Counted from the stretch's first letter, positions 51,867-61,353 are shown. The stretch: 64,000 nucleotides of DNA from Marivirga atlantica (GCF_016734805.1 NZ_JAERQG010000002.1:1-64000); one strand, 5' to 3'. The notes: generated by a model from the sequence alone, not told the origin. Numbers and translations are program-made.

Positions 51867-53408
51867 ATGAAAAGATTACTCACCGCTGTTTTAGCAGCAT
51901 CCATTTTATTCTCTTGTTCCAGAGATGAAGAAAACCTTACCTTAAAAGATGACGCACTTGTTGAAGAACAGGTGATTGAAGTAATGCCCAAATCGGAAAT
52001 TGATGATTTTATTATTAGCTCTTTAAAAGAGAATAATGAATTTAATTGGTCAGAAGCAAATGATGTAATGCTTTGGAGTGCCCTAGTACATGCTGATAGT
52101 ATTTTAACTGTTGGTTATACAGTATCTAGTGCCGGTAATATTAATGAAAGAATGACATCAATTAATGTTGCTGATCCAGAGTGGAAAGCTTCTAAGCAGC
52201 TAATACTTGATGAAACAACTGAAGTGCTTAGTAAGAAATATGATAAGACTATCACTGATGAAGAGCTTCCAAACTTCTCTCATGAAGTGCTTCCTTTTAT
52301 GGAAATGAAGGTTTCACAGTTAGAGGTAATTAACAGATTACGCTCAATGGAAAATGTAAGATATGTGGAGCCTGTTGGCTACATAGTAGACTTTGAGACC
52401 TATGGTGATGGTGAACGCATGAGCGATTCAGGTTGTTCTAATGATCCTGACTACGGCTTATCCGGTGATTTGTATTCTACCATTTCACCTAATGCGAAAA
52501 TGTCATGGAATTATCCAATGATGGGCATTAACCAAGCGTGGCAGTATAGCACTGGTTCAGGTGTTACTGTAGGTTTAATTGATACAGGTTTATCGCCAAA
52601 TCAAACTAAACTAGGAAACGAATTTAATTCAGGCGCTTCTTCTGGCAGATCAGTTGAACGTTATGGATTCTATGCTACCGGCTGGTGGTGGTGGAAATCT
52701 ATCGATGGACCAGATGATAAGTGTGGTCATGGAACAGCAATGGCTGGTGTTATAGCTGCTCCTAGAAGTAATTCAGGATCTTCCGTTGGTGTAGCTTACA
52801 ATGCAAATTTAGTTGGAGTAAGAGGCACTAGCGATGTAATTATTAACGGTGGTAATGAGAAAGACGGTGTTGCTGATGCCCTTGTTTATCTAGGAAACAG
52901 AAGTGATGTGAAAATTATCAGCATGTCAATAGGTGATGTATTTACAAACTCAAAAGTGGCTGATGCTATTCGTTACGCTTATGGAAAAGGTAAATTAATA
53001 TTTTCTGCAGCAGGTACTTCTACAAGCTTTACCAATTGGTTTGGCGTTATTTTCCCTGCTACTATGAACGAAACAGTAGCTGTTACAGGTGTAAAGGAAG
53101 GTCAGTATAAAAGATGCGACATCTGCCATTCAGGGGATAAAGTTGATTTCACGGTTATTATGGAAAAGGCAGGGTCAAATGCTCATCCACTTTCTTTAGC
53201 AATGAGCGGTTCTCAACCATCTACAGTAGGTGGTTCATCAGTAGCCACAGCAACAGCCGCAGGTATTGCGGCATTAGTTTGGTCTAAAAATCCTACCTGG
53301 AACAGAGATCAAATATTGAATAAGCTAAAGCAATCTTCCGATTTTTATCCTAGCAGAAGTTCAGAGTTCGGCTATGGTAATTTAAATGCTTTAGAAGCAG
53401 TACAATAA
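51867..53408 (+). CDS. S8 family (subtilisin-like) serine peptidase lipoprotein
   Basis: The 513-residue protein has a lipobox (ILFSC near 17) and a pro-region of about 160 residues. The catalytic triad is VGLIDTGLS (Asp), CGHGTAMAGVIAAP (His) and GGSSVATATAAGIAALVW (Ser). The pro-region ends near YVEPVGYIVDFETYGDGERM, just before the mature domain. Four cysteines are visible after the lipobox; SGCSNDP and RCDICHSG could form disulfides. It would degrade peptides at the cell surface. A LacI-type palindrome precedes the gene. Confidence 0.92.
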   Translation: MKRLLTAVLAASILFSCSRDEENLTLKDDALVEEQVIEVMPKSEIDDFIISSLKENNEFNWSEANDVMLWSALVHADSILTVGYTVSSAGNINERMTSINVADPEWKASKQLILDETTEVLSKKYDKTITDEELPNFSHEVLPFMEMKVSQLEVINRLRSMENVRYVEPVGYIVDFETYGDGERMSDSGCSNDPDYGLSGDLYSTISPNAKMSWNYPMMGINQAWQYSTGSGVTVGLIDTGLSPNQTKLGNEFNSGASSGRSVERYGFYATGWWWWKSIDGPDDKCGHGTAMAGVIAAPRSNSGSSVGVAYNANLVGVRGTSDVIINGGNEKDGVADALVYLGNRSDVKIISMSIGDVFTNSKVADAIRYAYGKGKLIFSAAGTSTSFTNWFGVIFPATMNETVAVTGVKEGQYKRCDICHSGDKVDFTVIMEKAGSNAHPLSLAMSGSQPSTVGGSSVATATAAGIAALVWSKNPTWNRDQILNKLKQSSDFYPSRSSEFGYGNLNALEAVQ

Positions 53409-53440
53409 CTCTCAGTTAGTTATCCATTTCTAAAAATTAT

Positions 53441-53471
53441 AAGCCTGAGTATTTTACTCAGGCTTCTTTTT
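53441..53471. terminator. Terminator between S8 peptidase and DMT transporter
   Basis: An 11-bp stem AAGCCTGAGTA / TACTCAGGCTT with a TTT loop is followed by CTTTTTT. It sits between two convergent genes and can act on the plus strand. Confidence 0.85.
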
Positions 53472-54341
53472 TAACCTGAGGTTTGAAATGGCTATGGCAG
53501 CCAATATTAATAATATTCCTGTCCATTGTAATAAAGTCACTTGCTCTGCCAATAACCAGCTCGAAAAGAATACGGCTACAGGAAGTTCCGCTGAACTGAG
53601 AATTGCACTCACACCAACACCAATTTTAGGGATCCCGTAAGCGAAAAATAATGGAGGAATTACTGTACCGAAAAGAGCAAATGCAAATCCCCAGGGGAAC
53701 AAGCCGTTTATCAGGCTACCATTCACCAAAAATTCTGGAGGGAAAATCAAGAATATAAATATGCATGATCCTGTTATCATCATAGCACTTTTTTGAACAG
53801 GTACTAAGGCGTTTCCCACGCGTCCGTTAGCCCAAATAAATACTGCATAAAAGAAACCTGCTAGTAGGCCGTAACCCAATCCTTCCAAACTCCACGGTAT
53901 ATTACTAAAGTCATACACTTTACCTGCCAGGTAAGTGCCAAAGAGAATAAATAATACTGAAAGTAGCTGCCTACCTGAAGGGAATTTTCTGTGAATAATG
54001 ACTTCTAATAGCATGCTAATCCACGTGAACTGCATCAATAACAGTATGGCTATTGAAGCTGGTAATTCCTGTACCGATTTGTAATAAGCTAAACTTACCA
54101 GTCCAGTACTGATGCCTGTTAACAATACACGCCAACTATTCTGCCAGGTGAAATGGAATTTTACTTTCTGGAATAGGGCTCTGCCAATTAAGATAAGCCA
54201 TAGAACTATGGTGCCAAAAAATACTTGAACGCCTGTAACTTCTGCCAAAGTAAAGCCTTCGGCATAAGATAATTTTACCAATGTGGTTAGCACACCAAAA
54301 CTGCAGGCTCCCAGAAACACAAGTATTCCTCCTCTTAACAT
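53454..54341 (-). CDS. EamA/DMT family transporter
   Basis: The 295-residue protein has ten predicted membrane helices in two EamA repeats. The first runs GILVFLGACSFGVLTTLVKLSYAEG onward; the second begins near GLGYGLLAGFFYAVFIW. ELPASIAILLLMQFTWISMLLEV and SSAELPVAVFFSSWLLAEQV mark the repeats' helix 4. It probably exports or imports a small metabolite. The substrate is unknown. Confidence 0.9.
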   Translation of the reverse strand: MLRGGILVFLGACSFGVLTTLVKLSYAEGFTLAEVTGVQVFFGTIVLWLILIGRALFQKVKFHFTWQNSWRVLLTGISTGLVSLAYYKSVQELPASIAILLLMQFTWISMLLEVIIHRKFPSGRQLLSVLFILFGTYLAGKVYDFSNIPWSLEGLGYGLLAGFFYAVFIWANGRVGNALVPVQKSAMMITGSCIFIFLIFPPEFLVNGSLINGLFPWGFAFALFGTVIPPLFFAYGIPKIGVGVSAILSSAELPVAVFFSSWLLAEQVTLLQWTGILLILAAIAISNLRLKKKPE

Positions 54342-54403
54342 AGTCTTTTAATTTTTTGGCCTGCAAAATTGAGGCTTTTTTCTTAAGTAGCCTTGTATTA
54401 AGC

Positions 54404-54435
54404 AAAAAAAGTCATCCACTTAGCGCAGATGACTT
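54404..54435 (-). terminator. Terminator of the DUF547 gene
   Basis: On the minus strand, AAGTCATC pairs with GATGACTT across an 11-base loop and is followed by seven T residues. Confidence 0.82.
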
Positions 54436-54459
54436 AGAAATAAAACAAACCGAATTAAA

Positions 54460-55185
54460 CTATTGAATATTCAATGACCAATCGTAAGGATAGAAATCTA
54501 CCTGATACGATGAAGGTATTTTTTGATTTCTGTAGTCATTGATGTAGGCTAAAACATCCGAAGCCTTCATGGTGAAATCTTTCTCGTACCACTTAAAAAT
54601 CATCGAAAGCTTAACTGTATTTTCACCAGAATTGACTTTTATAAAATCTGGGTTATTAATTGAGTTCATTGTCCTTTCATTGAGCTTTGCGTCCAAATTT
54701 GCACCTGTGTAGGCAAAGTCACCGAGTTCAGGACAACCAATTGCCGCACATGAAAAAGCAAAATGTACTCTTGGATCTCTAAAAGGAATAATGACTTTTC
54801 CTTTTTCAATTTGATCTAGTGTTAGCATTTCACCACCAACTTTGTGTTTCACTTTGTCAAAAAAGCCATTTTTATCTAAAGCGGACTTTAGAGGGTAGTA
54901 GTCAGTAATCTGTCTGATAACAATAATATTATAAGCGTTAATGTAAAATGCCATTTTTTCATCCTTACTAAGGTTATTTACATTTACGCCTGCCAAAGAT
55001 TGATAAAGCTGATCGATTTCAATAAAATTATTTTTCAAGGTCTTATAGTCGACCTTTCCGTTTTTTACGTGCTTTTTAAGAAAGGCATCGGCAGACTGAT
55101 TAAAATTTGTAAGAGATTGGTTCCCTCCGAACAGCGTGCCAAAAGTTATTAGCCAAATGGCTAATGTGTTGATTAAAAATTTCAT
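54460..55185 (-). CDS. DUF547 domain-containing exported protein
   Basis: The 241-residue protein has a signal peptide (1-20). The DUF547 core shows MAFYINAYNIIVIRQITDYYPL, then FFDKVKHKVGGEMLTLDQIE, then DPRVHFAFSCAAIGCPEL, with the conserved histidine and cysteine pair. The family is widespread and has a papain-like fold in some members, but no proven activity. It is monocistronic, bounded by its own terminator. Confidence 0.9.
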   Translation of the reverse strand: MKFLINTLAIWLITFGTLFGGNQSLTNFNQSADAFLKKHVKNGKVDYKTLKNNFIEIDQLYQSLAGVNVNNLSKDEKMAFYINAYNIIVIRQITDYYPLKSALDKNGFFDKVKHKVGGEMLTLDQIEKGKVIIPFRDPRVHFAFSCAAIGCPELGDFAYTGANLDAKLNERTMNSINNPDFIKVNSGENTVKLSMIFKWYEKDFTMKASDVLAYINDYRNQKIPSSYQVDFYPYDWSLNIQ

Positions 55186-55324
55186 AATTTGTTAGAGCGT
55201 TTGATTTAGTTTAACTCAATATACGGCTAAAGTTTTAAACAGGATTTAACTAATTGTCAGTCATTCGACAAATGTTCATGTTTAATAACTTTAAAATTGA
55301 TAACCTTTTAGTAAACTTCAATAG

Positions 55325-56659
55325 ATGAGGAAAATAGTTATAGTAGGTAATGGGATTTCAGGAATTACTGCTGCGAGGCATATCAGAAAACTTAGCGATG
55401 ACGAAATTCTAATTGTCTCATCAGAAACTGAATATTTTTTCTCCAGAACCGCGCTCATGTACATCTATATGGGGCACATGAAATTTGAACATACCAAACC
55501 CTATGAAGACTTCTTTTGGGGAAAAAATAAGATTGATTTACTGCAAGACTATGTGAATAAAATCGATTTTGAAGGTAAAAGTCTTAGCACTAGAAAAAGT
55601 GGAGAAATACAATATGATAAACTCATTTTAGCAGTGGGTTCTAAACCAAATAAATTTGGTTGGCCAGGTCAAGACTTAGAGGGTGTGCAGGGCTTATATA
55701 GCTATCAGGATTTAAAAACTATGGAAGCCTTATCATCTACTACTAAACATGCTGTAATTGTTGGTGGTGGATTGATTGGGATTGAAATGGGAGAGATGTT
55801 CCATTCGAGAGGAATAGAGGTAACTTTTTTGGTTCGTGAATCTGATTTCTGGAACAATGTACTTCCACCGGAAGAAGCTGCTATGGTTAGCAGGCATATC
55901 AAAAGTAGAGGCTTTAATCTGATTCTGGAAAGTGAACTTGAGCGTATAAATGATGATGGCAATGGACGTGTTGGGAGTGTTAAAACAAAAGAAGGGAAGA
56001 CCATCGAATGTCAGTTCGTAGGCCTTACTGTTGGTGTTAGCCCCAATGTAGACTTTTTGATGAATTCATTTCTTGATATTAAAAGAGGTATTAAGGTGAA
56101 TGAATTTTTTGAAACTAATATGCCCAATGTATATGCAATTGGTGATTGTGCAGAATTTGAAACTGCTCCCGCATCTGACAGAAAAAATATTGAGCAGGTT
56201 TGGTATACAGGTAGAATGCACGGAGAAACACTTGCTCAAACAATTTGTGGCAATAAAACAGCCTATAAACCAGGTATGTGGTTCAATTCTGCTAAATTTC
56301 TTGATATAGAGTATCAGGTATATGGCCAGGTTGGCAATCAACCAATGGATGAGGAAGAGCATATCTATTGGGAACACCCGAAAGGGGAGAAGTCGATAAG
56401 GTTGATTTTTAACGAGTCAGACGGAACGCTTAAAGGCATAAACCTAATGGGTATAAGGTATAGACATGAGGTGGTAGAAAAAATGATTCGTGATAAGTGG
56501 GATAAGAAAAAAGTGATGAGCAAGCTAAAACATGCCAATTTTGATCCTGAATTTTTCGAACGATACGAGGAAGAATTAATTAAAATTTACAATGAAAGAT
56601 ACCCTGATGACAAAGTGAAATCATCAAAATCCAAAATTTTCGGAATATTTAACCTGTGA
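55325..56659 (+). CDS. FAD-dependent pyridine nucleotide-disulfide oxidoreductase
   Basis: The 444-residue flavoprotein has FAD motif KIVIVGNGISGITAARHIRKL at 3-23, NAD(P)H motif HAVIVGGGLIGIEMGEMF near 142, and the second FAD motif VYAIGDCAEFE near 270. It is of the rubredoxin-reductase/nitrite-reductase-like group and lacks the redox-active disulfide. It precedes a membrane polyferredoxin gene by 62 bases. The pair probably passes electrons from NAD(P)H to a membrane iron-sulfur protein (inference). Confidence 0.88.
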   Translation: MRKIVIVGNGISGITAARHIRKLSDDEILIVSSETEYFFSRTALMYIYMGHMKFEHTKPYEDFFWGKNKIDLLQDYVNKIDFEGKSLSTRKSGEIQYDKLILAVGSKPNKFGWPGQDLEGVQGLYSYQDLKTMEALSSTTKHAVIVGGGLIGIEMGEMFHSRGIEVTFLVRESDFWNNVLPPEEAAMVSRHIKSRGFNLILESELERINDDGNGRVGSVKTKEGKTIECQFVGLTVGVSPNVDFLMNSFLDIKRGIKVNEFFETNMPNVYAIGDCAEFETAPASDRKNIEQVWYTGRMHGETLAQTICGNKTAYKPGMWFNSAKFLDIEYQVYGQVGNQPMDEEEHIYWEHPKGEKSIRLIFNESDGTLKGINLMGIRYRHEVVEKMIRDKWDKKKVMSKLKHANFDPEFFERYEEELIKIYNERYPDDKVKSSKSKIFGIFNL

Positions 56660-56721
56660 TTTGAGTAGTTAATAAAGCAGTTAACAGACATCATATGGTA
56701 ACAGATATAAAATGATAATAC

Positions 56722-58512
56722 ATGAATAGCTTAAAAGCAGTACATAAATTAGGACTCATAATTTTCATCATAGGTTTCGCACTCTTTCTTTCCATGTTTT
56801 TTCTGGGAGAATATGAATTAAAAGAGGATCAACTGATCGAAAATATTGGAAAGGATAAATATGAGCTTATTCAAGAACCGATTCAAACTGTTTTAAGTAC
56901 TACTTACAACAGTCAATTTACTTTTATTAGTGAACTCAAAAATGCATTTTCTGCTGCTAACGACAAACTAAAATCATACTACGAAATCTCTAGTGATAAA
57001 GCCTCAGAAATAGCTGCTTTGTCCGAAAACAATACGTATAAAGCTGATTATATAAATAAGTCCTTTAGTGAAAGCAGTGAAATTAGCGACTGGCAGTTAA
57101 ACCAAATGAAAAGCTATACTTCCTGGATGGAAGGTAGGTCATATGAGTCCAAAGAAGCGCTTCAAAAGGAATTAGAGGGTGTTATAGCAAATGTTAATGC
57201 TAGTATTATTGGTAACAAAGGCTTCTCTAACGAAACTATTAAAAACACAACCTTTTCGCTTATTAAGAAAGCCGATGTTGGTACAGTTGCTACCAATCCA
57301 TGGATGTGGTTGTTTCTCGCTATTCTGCTACCAATCATTGGTTCCGCCCTTTACCTACTGCCACGATTGAAACTACAAAAGCCCGGTATTAAAAATGACG
57401 GTACTTTTCATAATGCTTTAAAGTCAAGAGGTTGGTTAGGTATGCTCGTAGGAGCTTTCCTTATTACATTCTACATCTTCCTATATTTCTATCCATCTTA
57501 CATGATTAGCTGGGTTCAGATGGTCGATCCTGTAAGTTTATTGTTAAGCGGAAACCCAGCAAGCCAATGGTTTCTATATGGCTTTCTTTATACACTGGCC
57601 ATTTTGGTAATGGGAGTAAGAATGATACTAAAGTATCGTCATTCTAAATACCAAATGATAAGAACAGCTTCAGTTATGTTCTTCCAATTGGGTTTTGCCT
57701 TCCTTATTCCAGAAATTCTAGTTCGGCTCAATCAGCCTTCCATGGATTTCAAAAATATGTGGCCGCTGGACTATTCTTTCTTTTTTGAATACAGGTTAGA
57801 TAATCTTCTCGAGAATGGAACACTCGGTATTTTCATGTTAGGCTGGGGCATAGCCTTATTTGTTTTAGGAGTGCCAATTTTCACCTATTTGTATGGGAAA
57901 AGATGGTATTGCAGCTGGGTTTGTGGCTGCGGAGGTTTAGCTGAAACTTTAGGTGATCCATACAGACAACTTTCTGATAAGTCATTAAAAGCATGGAAAT
58001 TTGAGCGAATATCTATCCATTCAGTATTAGTTTTTGCTGTGGTGATGACGATCGGGGTACTTTACACCTACTTTTCAGGCTCTTCAACTTTGGCGGGATT
58101 AAATACCTATGATATTCGGGCGGCATATGGTTTTGGCATAGGAGCGGTTTTTTCAGGAGTTGTTGGCACTGGCTTTTATCCTTTTATGGGCAACCGAGTG
58201 TGGTGCAGATTTGGCTGCCCTTTGGCGGCTTATCTGGGCTTGGTTCAAAGATTTAAATCAAGGTTTAGAATCACTACTAATGGAGGTCAATGTATTTCTT
58301 GTGGTAATTGCTCTACCTATTGCGAGATGGGAATTGATGTACGCTGGTATGCGCAGAGAGGTCAAAATATAGTAAGATCATCATGCGTAGGCTGTGGTGT
58401 GTGCTCTTCTGTTTGTCCACGTGGGGTATTAAATCTAGAAAATAAAGATCCAAAGGGAAGATTAAATCAACCTTCACTTTTAGGAAATGACAGCTTTGGT
58501 GTAAATAATTAA
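56722..58512 (+). CDS. Membrane polyferredoxin, NosR/NapH-like
   Basis: The 596-residue protein has a TM at about 8-28 and a helical extracytoplasmic region (about 35-185). Several membrane helices follow from about 190 (near 190-210, 235-258, 285-303, 315-335 and more). The cysteine motifs WYCSWVCGCGG and VWCRFGCPL are typical of the NosR/NapH/CcoG superfamily. Two ferredoxin-like motifs close it: CISCGNCSTYCEMGID and CVGCGVCSSVCPRG. It should carry electrons across or along the inner membrane. The partner reductase lies upstream. The final acceptor is unknown, and no nos or nap genes are nearby. Confidence 0.82.
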   Translation: MNSLKAVHKLGLIIFIIGFALFLSMFFLGEYELKEDQLIENIGKDKYELIQEPIQTVLSTTYNSQFTFISELKNAFSAANDKLKSYYEISSDKASEIAALSENNTYKADYINKSFSESSEISDWQLNQMKSYTSWMEGRSYESKEALQKELEGVIANVNASIIGNKGFSNETIKNTTFSLIKKADVGTVATNPWMWLFLAILLPIIGSALYLLPRLKLQKPGIKNDGTFHNALKSRGWLGMLVGAFLITFYIFLYFYPSYMISWVQMVDPVSLLLSGNPASQWFLYGFLYTLAILVMGVRMILKYRHSKYQMIRTASVMFFQLGFAFLIPEILVRLNQPSMDFKNMWPLDYSFFFEYRLDNLLENGTLGIFMLGWGIALFVLGVPIFTYLYGKRWYCSWVCGCGGLAETLGDPYRQLSDKSLKAWKFERISIHSVLVFAVVMTIGVLYTYFSGSSTLAGLNTYDIRAAYGFGIGAVFSGVVGTGFYPFMGNRVWCRFGCPLAAYLGLVQRFKSRFRITTNGGQCISCGNCSTYCEMGIDVRWYAQRGQNIVRSSCVGCGVCSSVCPRGVLNLENKDPKGRLNQPSLLGNDSFGVNN

Positions 58513-58526
58513 TTCTGAAATCAGGA

Positions 58527-58569
58527 ATTTATAATATATAAATATGTTTTATATTTATATATTATAAAT
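58527..58569. promoter_or_regulatory. Perfect 19-bp inverted repeat upstream of the toxin-antitoxin operon
   Basis: The arms 58527-58545 and 58551-58569 are perfect complements, all A/T, around a 5-base centre (GTTTT). The repeat ends 11 bases before the antitoxin ATG. This is where an RHH antitoxin or toxin-antitoxin complex would bind to repress its own operon. It could also act as a promoter or terminator structure. Confidence 0.65.
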
Positions 58570-58580
58570 ATACTTGATAA

Positions 58581-58826
58581 ATGACCACTCTTACGACATC
58601 TATTCCAGATCAATTGGTAGAACTGCTCTCAGCTAAAGCTAAGGAGCTTAATATGCCGAAGAATAAACTGATTGAAAAGGCACTTTCTTTATACCTTGAA
58701 CATTTAGAAAGGGCCGCGTATGCGAAATCTTATCAAAGAGCCTCGGAAGATGCAGATGTTATGTTAATGGCAGAGGAAGGCATGACAGAATACCTTAAGC
58801 AGCTCAAGGAAGATGAGGCAGGGTGA
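58581..58826 (+). CDS. Ribbon-helix-helix antitoxin
   Basis: The 81-residue protein has an N-terminal RHH DNA-binding fold (TTSIPDQLVELLSAKAKE, then NKLIEKALSLYLEHLER) with a basic/acidic C-terminal tail that would block the toxin. It overlaps the MazF-type gene by 14 bases in another frame, the usual antitoxin-first order. It is likely to autorepress through the large inverted repeat just upstream. Confidence 0.85.
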   Translation: MTTLTTSIPDQLVELLSAKAKELNMPKNKLIEKALSLYLEHLERAAYAKSYQRASEDADVMLMAEEGMTEYLKQLKEDEAG

Positions 58827-59145
58827 AATTTGGTACGTAAACCTTGATCCGATTAAAGGTAGCGAGCAGGCAGGATACGGACCCGTGGTTATTTTAAGCG
58901 GAAACTTGCTTAATGAGCATTTGAATGTAGTAATTGCCTGCCCGCTTACCACAAAGGTTAAGCGTTATAAAGGCAATCCAATTCTTACTCCCAATACTGA
59001 GAATGGTCTGAAAGTAGAATCAGAAGTCTTGGTTTTTCATGTTCGATCAATTGCTAAAGAACGATTTATTGAAAGGTTAGGTCGTATCAAGAAAACTGAG
59101 CTGAACCTAATGGTCAATACACTTAATGATATTATTAAATATTAG
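58813..59145 (+). CDS. MazF/PemK-family mRNA interferase toxin
   Basis: The 110-residue protein has the MazF fold. MRQGEIWYVNLDPIKGSEQAGYGPVVIL carries the GxxWxVxL start and conserved Gly/Pro region. IACPLTTKVKRYKGNPIL follows, then VLVFHVRSIAKERFIERLG and a C-terminal helix. It would cut mRNA at short motifs when freed from the antitoxin. It overlaps the antitoxin gene at its start, and its end overlaps the convergent hutG end by 11 bases. Confidence 0.92.
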   Translation: MRQGEIWYVNLDPIKGSEQAGYGPVVILSGNLLNEHLNVVIACPLTTKVKRYKGNPILTPNTENGLKVESEVLVFHVRSIAKERFIERLGRIKKTELNLMVNTLNDIIKY

Positions 59146-60133
59146 TTTTTTCTAAAGCACCTTTAACAAAATCAGTAACCAAATAGGAGAGTAGTTTTCC
59201 AATAGTTGCACTTTGCTGACCATTCTCAAGCTGGGTAGATGCTTCACACAGATGTAGATAGGCAGCATTCGCATGTTGACCACAGTGGTAGGCATATTGA
59301 CGAGCTTCTGTTGCTGTGAAACCTGAAGGTCCCATAGCACTACTTAAAGTATTTTCAATACTATCAAGATCAAGTTCAATACCGCAATGGTTCTGAGATG
59401 TTTGTTGAATGTATTGATCAAGTATTTCGTTAAATCCAACAGCTTTTCTGAGATAGATGTCTTCCCAGCTGATGAATTCTACCCTGGCTTCATCCATGTG
59501 ATCGAGCATCGATTGACTGTTATAGTTTTCATGCAAACCAATTATCCTATATTGATTTAAATATTGCTGATTATAGGCATAGGAAAAAGGGTTTCCACTA
59601 TGTCGCCCTTCGAGTGCTCTGAAGTCAGCATGAGCATCCAAGTTAATGGCCGAAACGGGTTCATTAAAAGCTAAACTGCATCCTTTCAGAATAGGAAAAG
59701 CATTGGCATGGCTTCCTCCAATGATTATAGGGACATGTCCTTTTTCCACTAAATCCTGAATAAGCGGATAAACTTGGTCGTCTACTTTTTCTGTAGCTGT
59801 TCTATACTCTGCTATAGTTTTACAAGACTCAAATAAGCTATTGAAATTGAATGTGCCTAAGAGGTGTATTTGTTCTGCATTGAGCTTATGGGTATGCTGC
59901 ACATTTAAAAATTTCGATAGAAATCCTTTCCAAGCTGTGTGGGTGCCTGCAACTCCTAAATTGCCCTTAACACCGATTGATTCTTCAATACCAAGTATTA
60001 CAAACTGCTTACTAGAAACCTGATCTAAAACACCAAAGCTGATTTTTTGACCAATTTTGGTTTCTCCAGCTCTTATGGCTGTATGAGTTTTTATATGCTC
60101 CTCAGTTAGATATGCAAAGTTTGTTAAATCCAT
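59135..60133 (-). CDS. hutG: Formimidoylglutamase
   Basis: The 332-residue arginase-fold enzyme has the Mn-binding motifs IIGGSHANAF, NLDAHADFRALEGRHSGN and GIELDLDSIENT. It releases formamide from N-formimidoyl-L-glutamate, the last step of one branch of histidine breakdown. It overlaps hutI by 10 bases and is on the same strand as hutI and hutU. Its 3' end overlaps the convergent toxin gene. Confidence 0.92.
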   Translation of the reverse strand: MDLTNFAYLTEEHIKTHTAIRAGETKIGQKISFGVLDQVSSKQFVILGIEESIGVKGNLGVAGTHTAWKGFLSKFLNVQHTHKLNAEQIHLLGTFNFNSLFESCKTIAEYRTATEKVDDQVYPLIQDLVEKGHVPIIIGGSHANAFPILKGCSLAFNEPVSAINLDAHADFRALEGRHSGNPFSYAYNQQYLNQYRIIGLHENYNSQSMLDHMDEARVEFISWEDIYLRKAVGFNEILDQYIQQTSQNHCGIELDLDSIENTLSSAMGPSGFTATEARQYAYHCGQHANAAYLHLCEASTQLENGQQSATIGKLLSYLVTDFVKGALEKTNI

Positions 60134-61353
60134 TCGCCTGCAAGCATTACCTTATCAATAGATTGCGAACCAAAAGCATAGGGCATAAAGGCCAGGGAAG
60201 GGATTTCCTTAGTAACAATAAGGTTAGCAAGTTTACCATTCATAATAGAGCCTGCCTCATTCTCTATTTCCATAGCAATTGCTCCATTAAGCGTAGCAGC
60301 ATTAACCGCCTCTTCAGGAGTCATTTTCATTTGGATACATGCCAGAGAGATAAGTAATGGAATATTTCCACTTGGTGAAGAACCAGGATTATAATCTGTG
60401 GCCAGCGCCAAGGCTGCATTAGCTTCGATCAACTCTCTAGCAGGTGGATATTGCATTCTTAAGAAGAAAGCTGCGCTTGGTAGCATAGTGCTCATGATGT
60501 TACTTGAGCCTAATAATTTAATTTCTTTATCGCCAAGGGTTTCCAGGTGATCAACAGAGAGTGCTCCCAGTTTTACGCCAAGTTGTACTCCTCCACTATT
60601 ATGCAATTGGTTAGCGTGTATTTTAGCTTTCAAACCATGCGAAGCGCCTGCTTCAAGTATTTTTTCACTACTTTCCTCATCAAAGAAACCTTTCTCACAG
60701 AATACATCTATGTAATCTGCCAGATTCTCGTCAGCTATGGCTGGCAGCATTTCACTGATGATTAGTTCATGATAGGCTTCATGATCATCTTTGAATTGCT
60801 TAGGATAAGCATGTGCACCAAGAAATGTCGCTTTAATTGGCATTTTCACACTTTCTTTAATTCTCTTGATGACCCTTAACATCTTCAGTTCGGCCTCAAC
60901 ACTTAAACCATAACCACTTTTAATTTCTAAAGCGCCTGTTCCTAGTTGCTGAACCTCAAGCACTCTTTGCATGGCAGATTCAAAAAGTTCGTCCTCAGAT
61001 GTGTTAGCCAACCTTTCGGCAGAATTTAAGATACCACCTCCTTTAGCGGCTATCTCTGCATATCCTAATCCATTAATTTTATCAACAAATTCAGACTCGC
61101 GACTTCCGGCATAAACAATATGGGTGTGAGAATCGCAGAAAGAAGGTAATACATATTTGCCTTTTAAATCAATTACCTCATCTTTTTCATCAGCTAAATT
61201 TATAGCTTTCATGGAGCCGAAATCTTCAATATGCTCACCTTTGATGCGTATATAGGCATTTTCAATGGAAGGAAGTTTCCCAAGCTCTTTTCCACGAAGT
61301 GGGATATTGGATAAGTGGTTACCGAATAAAGCTTTGATGTTTGTTAATAGCAT
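60124..61353 (-). CDS. hutI: Imidazolonepropionase
   Basis: This protein has about 409 residues from ATG 61353 (MLLTNIKALFGNHLSN); a start at 61395 would add 14 residues. It is a metal-dependent amidohydrolase with SHTHIVYAGSRESEF (metal His pair), GYGLSVEAELKMLRV, KIHANQLHNSGG, LSVDHLETL and ALATDYNPGSSPSGNI. It opens the imidazolone ring to formimidoylglutamate. It sits between hutU and hutG, forming a hutU-hutI-hutG run. Confidence 0.95.
   Translation of the reverse strand: MLLTNIKALFGNHLSNIPLRGKELGKLPSIENAYIRIKGEHIEDFGSMKAINLADEKDEVIDLKGKYVLPSFCDSHTHIVYAGSRESEFVDKINGLGYAEIAAKGGGILNSAERLANTSEDELFESAMQRVLEVQQLGTGALEIKSGYGLSVEAELKMLRVIKRIKESVKMPIKATFLGAHAYPKQFKDDHEAYHELIISEMLPAIADENLADYIDVFCEKGFFDEESSEKILEAGASHGLKAKIHANQLHNSGGVQLGVKLGALSVDHLETLGDKEIKLLGSSNIMSTMLPSAAFFLRMQYPPARELIEANAALALATDYNPGSSPSGNIPLLISLACIQMKMTPEEAVNAATLNGAIAMEIENEAGSIMNGKLANLIVTKEIPSLAFMPYAFGSQSIDKVMLAGEWI

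Noticed and set aside
55196-55210. GCGTTTGAT half-site before the DUF547 gene as another LacI-type operator
   Set aside because: Only one half of the palindrome is present; the other arm does not match.
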